DNA from: Planctomycetota bacterium
Lineage (GTDB): Bacteria; Planctomycetota; UBA1135; GCA-002686595
DNA length: 64,000 bases
Reading direction: 5' to 3'
Assembly (NCBI GenBank): GCA_012959525.1
Contig: DUDB01000047.1
Coordinates: forward strand, 198,779-262,778
A program made the position numbers and the translations under genes. Numbering within the stretch: the stretch's first letter is position 1; each line of letters opens with the position of its first letter. This document shows positions 25,218 through 32,488 of the stretch, piece after piece. Below the pieces are notes generated by a model, which was given only the letters and a program-made list of their open reading frames with translations, did no database searches and was not told where the DNA came from.

Positions 25218-25238
25218 AGCGGCGCTGACTCCGCCGCT
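25218..25238 (+). terminator. hairpin after the exported protein gene
   Basis: AGCGGCG pairs with CGCCGCT around a 7-nt loop, starting 9 nt after the stop. The following bases are GTTCCTG, so there is no real U-tract. Plausible as a terminator or 3' structure. Confidence 0.4.
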
Positions 25239-25306
25239 GTTCCTGTGGCCATTGCCGGCTCGGTAGCGCCCCCGGGGTGCAGCCAACGCCGGCCTCGAAT
25301 GCCTGC

Positions 25307-25324
25307 GGCCAGAAGATTCTGGCC
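25307..25324. promoter_or_regulatory. 18-bp palindrome GGCCAGAA-GA-TTCTGGCC, possible operator
   Basis: Perfect 8-bp arms around GA, in the region between an exported-protein gene and the homocysteine-methyltransferase-like gene, about 120 bp before its start. The size suits a dimeric repressor. The downstream gene has its own leaderless-type -10, so if this is an operator it works from a distance or serves another transcript. Confidence 0.35.
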
Positions 25325-25433
25325 CAAGAACAGTGGGTAAACGGTCCAGGCGGCCGGCGTGGCTGCGGGCACCTAGGTCGCGGAGCGCGTGCGGTTTCAG
25401 CCCCGAGCTTGGATTCCGGAGCAGACCTGCACG

Positions 25434-25445
25434 TATCGTGGAGCC
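25434..25445 (+). promoter_or_regulatory. leaderless promoter: TATCGT-N6-ATG
   Basis: TATCGT at 25434-25439, then GGAGCC, then the ATG at 25446. GGAG is too close to the ATG (2 nt) to be a good Shine-Dalgarno. Confidence 0.55.
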
Positions 25446-26336
25446 ATGGATCGGCACCCCACGCCACTTACTGATCGGCTGGACCGTGGCCCACTACTCT
25501 TGGACGGCGCGCTGGCAACGGCGCTCTTCGCCAGGGGTCTAGACCGCGACGTGCCCGGGGACCTTTGGAACGTAGAGCGCCCCCAGGAGGTGGGCGAGGT
25601 GCACGACTCCCATCGCCTCGCAGGCAGTCAGGTGCTTCAGACCAATACCTTTCGGTCTAACGCCCTGGCCCTGGACGCACTGGGCTGCCGCGGGCGAGCG
25701 GTAGAGTTCAACCAACGCGGCGCCGCGATCGCCCTGGAGTGCGCGGCGCAGTCTCCGTCGCCGAAACGGCCTCTTGTGGCGGGGAACATCGGACCCAGTG
25801 GCAAGCGGATGCAGAGCGGTGGCTCTCGCCAAGAATGGACGGATGCGTTTGCCCAACAAGCGGAGGCGCTGGCAGCGGCGGGCGTCGACTATCTGGGCCT
25901 TGAGACCTTCACGGAACTCGAGGAGGCCCGGGTAGCTCTAGAAGCTGCCCGTGGGGCAACCCAGCTGGAAGTCAGCGTCAGCTTGGCCCCTACCGGATCA
26001 GACGGCGATCTGCTTCTAATCGGGGGGGGCACCATGACCGAGTGCTTGGGTGTTCTGGACGCGGAAGGAGCTACAGCACTCGGACTCAACTGCTGCACGG
26101 GCGCGGAGATGCTGACCGCCCTGCCCCATTGCCTGAAGGCTACCGAACGACCCTTCTTCCTGCGCCCCAATGCAGGTCTGCCTGTGGAAGAGGCAGACGC
26201 CTTGATCTACCCCGACGATCCGGAGGCCTTCGCAAGTCATCTGGCCGCAGCCATCCAGCTGGGTGCAGCCGGGGTGGGCGGGTGCTGTGGGACAGACGCC
26301 CGCCATACCCGCGCCCTGCGCCAAGCAATTGGTTGA
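25446..26336 (+). CDS. homocysteine S-methyltransferase family protein
   Basis: 296 residues from ATG 25446. The Zn-thiolate TIM-barrel family is recognised by LLDGALATALFARG at the N-terminus, the GLNCCTG turn and the C-terminal GGCCGTDARHTRALR, which together supply the zinc-binding cysteines. Most members use S-methylmethionine or betaine-type methyl donors to make methionine. There is no attached cobalamin domain, so it is not MetH. Which donor it uses cannot be told. Next comes the ABC transporter gene, after an unusual 35-nt spacer. No SAM or cobalamin riboswitch is visible upstream. Confidence 0.9.
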   Translation: MDRHPTPLTDRLDRGPLLLDGALATALFARGLDRDVPGDLWNVERPQEVGEVHDSHRLAGSQVLQTNTFRSNALALDALGCRGRAVEFNQRGAAIALECAAQSPSPKRPLVAGNIGPSGKRMQSGGSRQEWTDAFAQQAEALAAAGVDYLGLETFTELEEARVALEAARGATQLEVSVSLAPTGSDGDLLLIGGGTMTECLGVLDAEGATALGLNCCTGAEMLTALPHCLKATERPFFLRPNAGLPVEEADALIYPDDPEAFASHLAAAIQLGAAGVGGCCGTDARHTRALRQAIG

Positions 26337-26340
26337 ATCC

Positions 26341-26369
26341 GGAGGTCCCACCTCCCAAGCTGGGAGGTG
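26341..26369 (+). promoter_or_regulatory. competing hairpins that bury the ABC transporter Shine-Dalgarno
   Basis: CACCTCCC (26349-26356) pairs perfectly with GGGAGGTG (26362-26369), whose GGGAGG is the SD of the gene starting at 26372. Alternatively ACCTCC (26350-26355) pairs with GGAGGT (26341-26346) and frees the SD. The spacer therefore holds an on/off pair. It could also act as the upstream gene's terminator. Function is inferred from pairing only. Confidence 0.6.
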
Positions 26370-26371
26370 CC

Positions 26372-27289
26372 ATGGCCAGCTTCGCGATCCACTCCCTGCA
26401 CAAGTCGTTCGGATCGGTGAAGGCCGTGCAGGATCTGTCCTTCGAAGTGCACCCCGGCCAGGTCCACGGCCTGCTCGGGCCCAACGGGTCGGGTAAGACC
26501 ACGACCCTGTGTTGCGCTCTAGGGCTCATGCGGCCCACCAAGGGGTCGGTGGAGGTACTCGGGGTGTCCTCCCGCGCACTCCACCGGACCAGAGGGCGGC
26601 TGGGCGTTGTGTTCGACCAACCCGTGCTCCTCAAGCGCCGCAGCGTGGCAGCCAACCTGGCCTACCACGCGAAGATCCGCGGGCATAAGGGGGGAAGATC
26701 CCACGATGAGGTATTGGACCTGGTCGGCTTGTCGGACCTGAAGAAGCGCCGGGCGGGAGCCCTCTCCCTGGGCCAGGGCAAGCGCCTGGCCCTGGCTACG
26801 GCCCTGGCGGGAGACCCGGAGTTGGTTGTACTGGACGAGCCTCTCTCGGGCCTCGACCCCGTGGGCACGCGCGAGATCCTGGCACTCATCAGCAAGCTAG
26901 CCACCAGCGGCCTGACCCTGATCCTGTCCACGCACCGCCTGCACGACGTGGAACCTGTGCTAACCCACGCGACGATAATGGTGCGCGGGCGACGCGTGGC
27001 CACCGGGCCCCTGAGCGAGATCCTGGGACGAGGGGAAGGCATGCTGCAAGCCACCGTCCAGAATCCCAAGCGTGCACTCGAGGCTCTGTCCACCATGGGT
27101 GGCTGGCAAGTCTGCAGCGAAGAGGGCTCGGTGATCGACGTGGATCTGGGTTCGAGTGGCGCGCAGCCATCCGAGCTGGCGGAAGTCCTAGTCAAGGCCG
27201 GCGCGGGACTAGTACGCCTGCAACCCGCGGGACAACGACTGGCGGATGCCTTTGACCGGCTCGTGGCCCAGGAGTCCACTCTCGAATGA
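26372..27289 (+). CDS. ABC transporter ATP-binding protein
   Basis: 305 residues from ATG 26372, chosen because it directly follows the GGGAGG SD. It has the full nucleotide-binding domain: Walker A GPNGSGKTT (near residue 38), signature LSLGQGKRLALATAL, and Walker B LVVLDEPLSGLDP. The FDQPVLLKRRSVAANLAYHAK Q-loop region and the C-terminal extension of about 90 residues resemble exporters of the ABC-2 type (drug or lipid efflux, NatA-like). It is translationally coupled with the permease gene by a 4-nt ATGA overlap. Substrate unknown. Confidence 0.93.
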   Translation: MASFAIHSLHKSFGSVKAVQDLSFEVHPGQVHGLLGPNGSGKTTTLCCALGLMRPTKGSVEVLGVSSRALHRTRGRLGVVFDQPVLLKRRSVAANLAYHAKIRGHKGGRSHDEVLDLVGLSDLKKRRAGALSLGQGKRLALATALAGDPELVVLDEPLSGLDPVGTREILALISKLATSGLTLILSTHRLHDVEPVLTHATIMVRGRRVATGPLSEILGRGEGMLQATVQNPKRALEALSTMGGWQVCSEEGSVIDVDLGSSGAQPSELAEVLVKAGAGLVRLQPAGQRLADAFDRLVAQESTLE

Positions 27290-28110
27290 CTGGCACTCTG
27301 CGCATCTTCCGTTCGGAACTCGACCGGCTCATCTGCGGCTTCGGCCTGTGGATCGTGGGCCTGACCGTGGGAGCAGTGGCAGCCATAAGCGCCCTGAAGT
27401 CATCCATTGAACTTGCCGGCGATCTCTCGATTACGAGTGGAGCGGGCTGGTCGTGCATGCTGGAGGGCATGGGAACGGGTGTCGCATTGATGGCGTTTGC
27501 CCTGCTCATTGCGAGCGCCCGCAGTCTGGCCGGAGACCACGAGTCGGGGCTCTTGCGTATGGCCGTCACGCGCAGCGCCTCACGCCCCGCTCTGGTTCTG
27601 GGTCGGCTCCTTGTCGCACCTCTGCCGATTCTCGGGGGCCTGTTGGCCGCCTTCCTCGGTGCGTGGCTCGTGGCCCGCAGCCAACTGGACTTCGGGCCCT
27701 TTGTACAAGATAAGTTCGAGCACATGACGGCCGAGGAGTCTCTTGCGGAGGTCTGCAAGGCTCTCTTCGCGACCCTGCCCGCTCTGGTTGCCCTGTGGTC
27801 GTTCGGCCTCTTGATCTCGGCTTGCTCCCGCAGCGCCGTGGGGGCGGTGGCGTTGGCACTGGGACTCTTCGTTGCCTTTGACCTGGTAAAGGAGTCCCTG
27901 AGCGACGAGCACCTCTATCTGATCTTCGCCAGTTTCGCGCCCAGCCTGGCGGACTCCTCGGCGCTGGGTGAAGCACCCAAGGTCCTGCAGGGGTTCAGTG
28001 ATGCGGGGCTTGGAGATTTTGTACTGCGACAGGCCATGTGGCTGCCAGGGGCCCAAGCCCTGCTGATCGTGGCGCTGGCAGTGGCGGTCATCCAACGCAG
28101 GACTCTGTGA
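27286..28110 (+). CDS. ABC-2 type transporter permease
   Basis: 274 residues with about six hydrophobic segments (near 18-36, 60-78, 105-122, 165-182, 185-200, 250-268), the layout of ABC-2 permeases that pair with the NatA-like ATPase encoded immediately upstream. The segment GDHESGLLRMAVTRSASRPALVLGRLL, a cytoplasmic loop between TM2 and TM3, is typical of ABC-2 proteins. It starts at ATG 27286, overlapping the ATPase stop. No further gene follows within the unit. Confidence 0.88.
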   Translation: MTGTLRIFRSELDRLICGFGLWIVGLTVGAVAAISALKSSIELAGDLSITSGAGWSCMLEGMGTGVALMAFALLIASARSLAGDHESGLLRMAVTRSASRPALVLGRLLVAPLPILGGLLAAFLGAWLVARSQLDFGPFVQDKFEHMTAEESLAEVCKALFATLPALVALWSFGLLISACSRSAVGAVALALGLFVAFDLVKESLSDEHLYLIFASFAPSLADSSALGEAPKVLQGFSDAGLGDFVLRQAMWLPGAQALLIVALAVAVIQRRTL

Positions 28111-28234
28111 TTCTGCTGATCCCTGCCCTGTAAACGCCCGTCTTGAGGAGCCAGGCGCGAATGAAAATGCGCGCTCATGCTCATCCTTGGCGCTCGTTCA
28201 GAGACCGGCTCTGAGGTACGCTGGGGGGAATCCC

Positions 28235-29188
28235 ATGCGTACTCCGTCAGCTCCACTCCAAGTTCATGAGGTCTCGTCACCTTCTACCCTCCCGTGGGGT
28301 TCGAAATGGGCCGCCCTCCTGCTCCTTTCTGGTTGCGTCACGGGCCCTTCCTACCCCCTTCCCGAACCTCTTCCTGAGGTTTTGGACTGGACCGCCGATC
28401 AAGCTCAAGCGGGCAATTTCCTGGGATTGGACGTCCGCGAGAACGACAGCGGCTCCCTGGAGGATCTGTTCTTCGCACCGGGAGTGAAGGTCACCCGGGT
28501 GGAGGGCAACTCACCTGCTGAGAAGGCCGGGTTCCAGGTGGGCGACGTGTTGCTGGAGCTTGGCGGGCACGAGGTCAATGACCCCGGAGCGCTGGAGACC
28601 CTGGTGAACCAGTCACCGGTCGGAGAAGACGTGACGCTGCGGGTCAGTCGCGGCGATTCGGTCTTTGACGTGAAGGTTCAATTCGCCTCTACGGAGGGTA
28701 CGGGACCCGAGACCGAACGGGTATGGCGAAGCGACCCTTCGCGCACGCGTGCTGGCTGGCTGACGGTCGGGAGTGGCGTGCGCCTGGTCACGGCCGACCC
28801 ACGCGGCCCAGCAGCCAAGGCAGGCATGGAGGTGGGCACGGTGGTGACCGCGCTCGATGGCGAGCCCGTGTACTCCGCGCGCTCCCTCATCCGCCGGGTG
28901 CAAGCCCTGCCCGCGGGTACTCGGGTCCGTTTGGAGACCCTCGATTCAGAGGGCGATGGCGGCGAGGTGAGAATGACCCTGCTGTCAGCTCCCAATCGTG
29001 TCCTGAACTTCCACCTGCCCTTTCTGGTGGACTACACCTCAAGCCCCGATGGCGATTTCGTTTCACTTGAACTGCTCGATGTCTGGTTGATCTGGCTCTT
29101 CAACTACGAGCGCATCGGGCTCGAACGCAGGTGGAGCATCCTGCGTTTCATCCGTTTCTCCAGCGGCATTGGAGAACTCGGTCAGTGA
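28235..29188 (+). CDS. double-PDZ lipoprotein
   Basis: 317 residues from ATG 28235. A basic N-terminus and hydrophobic run end in LLLLSGC (C34), a good lipobox, so the protein is membrane anchored by acylation. Two PDZ domains follow: one at about residues 74-140 (VEGNSPAEKAGFQVGDVLLELGG) and one at about 175-250 (TADPRGPAAKAGMEVGTVVTALDGEPV). PDZ pairs usually bind C-terminal peptides, as in HtrA-type proteins, but there is no protease domain here. The gene overlaps the next one by 4 nt (GTGA). It is first of a three-gene cassette with two FG-GAP proteins, which may be its binding partners. Confidence 0.85.
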   Translation: MRTPSAPLQVHEVSSPSTLPWGSKWAALLLLSGCVTGPSYPLPEPLPEVLDWTADQAQAGNFLGLDVRENDSGSLEDLFFAPGVKVTRVEGNSPAEKAGFQVGDVLLELGGHEVNDPGALETLVNQSPVGEDVTLRVSRGDSVFDVKVQFASTEGTGPETERVWRSDPSRTRAGWLTVGSGVRLVTADPRGPAAKAGMEVGTVVTALDGEPVYSARSLIRRVQALPAGTRVRLETLDSEGDGGEVRMTLLSAPNRVLNFHLPFLVDYTSSPDGDFVSLELLDVWLIWLFNYERIGLERRWSILRFIRFSSGIGELGQ

Positions 29189-30792
29189 TCGCCTCCCTGG
29201 CCCTGACAGCCTCCGCGCTCGGCATCCTCGGGGCCGGGATTCCCAAGGCGGACGCTCTCGCGGCGGAGGGATCCCAAGAGGTCTTCTTCGTGGATGCGTC
29301 CTTGGAACTCGAAGCCCGCCTCCTCGATTGGAGGGTCGTGCGAGGCCTCGGCCGCACAGGCGCTCAGTCACGGGACCTGGTGCTCACTCTGCTGCTCGAT
29401 GATGGTAGCCGCGAACTGCGCCTGCACGATCTGAGCGCAGCCGGGGTCGACCAGGAGCCCCGGGTGAAGGTCACCATCAAGGAGCACTTCACCGCCTGGA
29501 GCGTGGCGGACGTTCGCACGGAGACCGGCTTGGAGTTGCTGCTCTTTACGGGCTCCAAGGTCTTCTCCTACAGCATCACCCACAGCCGATACCCAGACAA
29601 CCTGCGGGTCCTGGCGGAGACGCCCGTGCTTTTCGACGTCCCGAGCCCCTGGGCCCTGCCCTTCTGGGGCTACCGCCTCCCAGGAACGGGAGGTGCGGGA
29701 CACGATTCCGTCCTACTGCCCCAAGAAGAGGGCCTGGTGCTCTGGTCGCCCAAAGAGAATGAGGAGGGCAATCCTGAAAAGGACGATAAAGGCCATCCGG
29801 TCTACGTCCGTCGCCACCTGGTCGGCGGCGACTCGGCCGACCCCCACCGCGACTTCGTGGAGTCCCACGCGGCGACGCGCCGCTACCGCAACGCCAGCGA
29901 CCGCAACGGGCCCTTCATGGGTAGCGGAGGCACGAGTGGCACCATGCTGGCGTCGTCCCATGGTTTCGACGCACCCGCAGTCGTCGACGTGGATGGAGAT
30001 GGACGCCGGGACGTGCTCGCCCTTACGGAGAAAGAGCTGCGCGTCTACCTCTCCGCCAGCCGTACGCCAACCCGTATCGAGCCCATTCCGGACTACATGG
30101 ATCCAGGAGATGGGCGCCGTCGATTGATCCTGGCCGACGTGGACGGGGACCGCGACATCGACCTGTTGGTGATACTGCAGGCCGAACTGCAGTCCCTCGG
30201 CAAGGCACCGGCTCGGATCCTGGTCCTGATCAATGACGGTAAGCGTCTGCTTCCCCCCAAACCCACGCAGGCCCTGAAGGTGGAGGGCACGGAGCTGAGC
30301 CTCCAGATCACGGACGTGAACGGAGACGGTCGCGGGGACCTAGTGCTACGGAAATTCGAGCTTCCCGGCATCACGGAAGCCCTCACGGGGCTGAAGTTCC
30401 AGTTCACCCACCTCGTTTTCTTCGGAGAGGGGCGTGCCTTCGCCAAGAAGCCCGCCGTCAAACACGAGGAGACCTATGACGAGAGCAATCTCCAGGACGC
30501 CGTGGGAAACTACGAACTGCGTGCGGACTCCAGCGGCGATGGGGTGGCGGATCTGGCTGCGATTGGTTTGGAGGGCCGAATCACCTTGCGCCGCATCCGG
30601 TTCCGGAAGGGGGGATTTTTTCGAGCGGATTCATGGAGCCTGGATCCCAGCCCCTGGAAGGAGTTCAAGACGCCCGGGGAGGTCACTTCCCTGCGCGTAC
30701 AGGATCTGAACGGGGACGGACTCGGAGATCTGATCTCGGGCGGGGAGCGACGCCTGACCATCCACCTCAGCCAGCGGCAGAGGGCCAGGTGA
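29185..30792 (+). CDS. exported FG-GAP/VCBS repeat protein, first copy
   Basis: 535 residues from the GTG at 29185, which overlaps the PDZ stop. The N-terminal IASLALTASALGILGAG is a signal peptide. The C-terminal half holds FG-GAP/VCBS calcium-loop repeats: DVDGDGRRDVLAL, DVDGDRDIDLLVI, DVNGDGRGDLVLR, DSSGDGVADLAAI and DLNGDGLGDLISG, each a Dx-D-GDGxxDL-type Ca2+ loop. This indicates a beta-propeller typical of integrin-like adhesins and surface proteins. The N-terminal part is less clear. It ends where the second copy begins (TGATG overlap). Confidence 0.87.
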   Translation: MIASLALTASALGILGAGIPKADALAAEGSQEVFFVDASLELEARLLDWRVVRGLGRTGAQSRDLVLTLLLDDGSRELRLHDLSAAGVDQEPRVKVTIKEHFTAWSVADVRTETGLELLLFTGSKVFSYSITHSRYPDNLRVLAETPVLFDVPSPWALPFWGYRLPGTGGAGHDSVLLPQEEGLVLWSPKENEEGNPEKDDKGHPVYVRRHLVGGDSADPHRDFVESHAATRRYRNASDRNGPFMGSGGTSGTMLASSHGFDAPAVVDVDGDGRRDVLALTEKELRVYLSASRTPTRIEPIPDYMDPGDGRRRLILADVDGDRDIDLLVILQAELQSLGKAPARILVLINDGKRLLPPKPTQALKVEGTELSLQITDVNGDGRGDLVLRKFELPGITEALTGLKFQFTHLVFFGEGRAFAKKPAVKHEETYDESNLQDAVGNYELRADSSGDGVADLAAIGLEGRITLRRIRFRKGGFFRADSWSLDPSPWKEFKTPGEVTSLRVQDLNGDGLGDLISGGERRLTIHLSQRQRAR

Positions 30793-32450
30793 TGCTCACG
30801 GTCCTGTTGGCCCTCGCCTGCCAGGGTGTATCTCCAGGCACGGAAGGCGACAAGTCGCTGCAGACTCTGATCGACCTGGACGTGGGGGCCGCGGACCTGA
30901 CCCTGCGGGACATGGACGGGGACGGGGACATGGATCTGGTGCGCGTGGACGGCGCGGGTCTGGCGGTGTTTACGCTGGGCGAGAGGGGACGCTACGCCCG
31001 GGCGCCCACGGCTCTCATGAAATGGCCCGTTGGCCGCACGGCCTGGACTGTGGCGGACATGGACGGCTCGGGTACGCATCGCGTCCTGTTGCTCACCGGA
31101 GAGGGGAGGGTCTTCCGTCACGACTTCGACGGGGAGGGCTTCTCGAAAGGCAGGCTGATGGTGGAAGACGACGTCTTCTTGCCCCCCGGGATCACGGCCA
31201 TGGATTTTTGTCGGGACGTGGATGGGGATGGCCTTCCCGACCTGGTCTTGCCCACGCGAAGCGCGCACCACGTCCACCTGGCGAATGGCGCGGGCTTTGA
31301 CCCGCCCCTCATCATCGCGTTCGACCTGTCCATCACCATTTCCGCAGGTTCGCCGGGGCAGCTGGGAGCGCGTGTGGGCCGGCAGGTATCCGTGCCCAAG
31401 TTCCGCATGTACGACCTGGACGGGGATGGAGAGCGCGATCTCATCTCCCAGACACGAGAGCGGGTGACGGTTCATCTGGCGGGAGAAGAGGGACTTCCCA
31501 GCGAGCACACCTGGGTCATGGACCTGGTGGCTCTGCAGGCTGAGCTCCCCAAGCGCCCTGGGCTCGACTTCGACGATCTGCTGGCCAACGTGGAGGAGGA
31601 AGTGTCGTGGGCCGTGCGTGACTTGGACGGCGTGGCCCCCAAGGATCTGATTGTGGTCTTGGGATCGAAGTTCCGGGTGTACCTGGGCGGCTCGCACACC
31701 GGCACACGCGAAGAGCCCGATCAAATCCTCAAGGCGAGCGGCAAGGTCCTCGGTTGGTTTGTGCGGCAGGTGGTCGGTGATGCGCAACTCGACCTGCAGA
31801 TCGTGCGGGGCCAACGCATCAGCCTCGGACGCGTGCTGCGCTATCTGATCCTGCCCGGCAAGCTCGATTTCGACATCTACACCTACACCAACTCGGGAGG
31901 AACCTTCAGTCGAAAACCCACCCAGAGGGGTCGGGTCTCCGTGAAAATTCCTCGACTCCTTCCGCTGATCGCAAAAGCCGAAGAGATCGGCAAGGCGGTC
32001 ATCGAACAACTGGAGATCCCCGCGAGGCGACTGACGTGGGGTGGCGATTCGGAGACCGACGACGTGGTGGACATCGAGGGTGATACGATTTCGGTCTATC
32101 TCGATTGCGCGCCCGAAGAGGATCGCCTCGAGCGCGCCTGGAGTGGCGAGCCCGACGTCATGAGTCTTTTGGAAGTGCTGGTCCTCGAGGATCTCGATGC
32201 TCTGGGAGATCAGGGCAACATCACACTGGAGATGAGCGACCTGTTCGAGCGGGACTTCTCTGCGGGCGCCGCCCTGCGCCGCGGTCGAGCCGGCAAACAA
32301 GCTCACTGGACCCTTGAGGTACCAGGTCTCGCCGATGCCGATCAAGTCGTCCTGCTGCCCACCGATCTGACCGGCTCGGGTAGCGATGATCTGGTGCTGT
32401 GCTCCCTGCTTGACGACCACTGGACCGTGCAGGTCTGGGTGCGGGATTGA
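30792..32450 (+). CDS. exported FG-GAP/VCBS repeat protein, second copy
   Basis: 552 residues from the ATG at 30792, which overlaps the first copy's stop. The N-terminus is short (MLTVLLALACQG) with a possible lipobox at LALAC. The repeats are DMDGDGDMDLVRV, DMDGSGTHRVLLL, DVDGDGLPDLVLP, DLDGDGERDLISQ and DLDGVAPKDLIVV. The architecture matches the first copy, so the two arose by duplication and the pair may form one complex with the PDZ lipoprotein. A hairpin at 32451-32470 lies directly past its stop, ending the cassette. Confidence 0.86.
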   Translation: MLTVLLALACQGVSPGTEGDKSLQTLIDLDVGAADLTLRDMDGDGDMDLVRVDGAGLAVFTLGERGRYARAPTALMKWPVGRTAWTVADMDGSGTHRVLLLTGEGRVFRHDFDGEGFSKGRLMVEDDVFLPPGITAMDFCRDVDGDGLPDLVLPTRSAHHVHLANGAGFDPPLIIAFDLSITISAGSPGQLGARVGRQVSVPKFRMYDLDGDGERDLISQTRERVTVHLAGEEGLPSEHTWVMDLVALQAELPKRPGLDFDDLLANVEEEVSWAVRDLDGVAPKDLIVVLGSKFRVYLGGSHTGTREEPDQILKASGKVLGWFVRQVVGDAQLDLQIVRGQRISLGRVLRYLILPGKLDFDIYTYTNSGGTFSRKPTQRGRVSVKIPRLLPLIAKAEEIGKAVIEQLEIPARRLTWGGDSETDDVVDIEGDTISVYLDCAPEEDRLERAWSGEPDVMSLLEVLVLEDLDALGDQGNITLEMSDLFERDFSAGAALRRGRAGKQAHWTLEVPGLADADQVVLLPTDLTGSGSDDLVLCSLLDDHWTVQVWVRD

Positions 32451-32470
32451 GCCCACGGGGACGCGTGGGC
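32451..32470 (+). terminator. hairpin right after the FG-GAP cassette
   Basis: GCCCACG pairs with CGTGGGC around a 6-nt loop (GGGACG), starting at the base after the stop codon. No U-tract follows, and a leaderless-type promoter for the next gene begins 7 nt later. Confidence 0.45.
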
Positions 32471-32476
32471 TGGAGG

Positions 32477-32488
32477 TATGATTCTCCC
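32477..32488 (+). promoter_or_regulatory. leaderless promoter: TATGAT-N6-ATG
   Basis: TATGAT at 32477-32482, TCTCCC, then the ATG at 32489. A GGAGG at 32472-32476 lies too far upstream of the ATG (12 nt) to be an efficient SD, and it would be outside the transcript. Confidence 0.65.

Noticed and set aside
25209..25445. SAM, SAH or cobalamin riboswitch upstream of the methyltransferase gene
   Set aside because: None of the conserved core strings (for example the cobalamin box) is present. Only a hairpin and an 18-bp palindrome were found.
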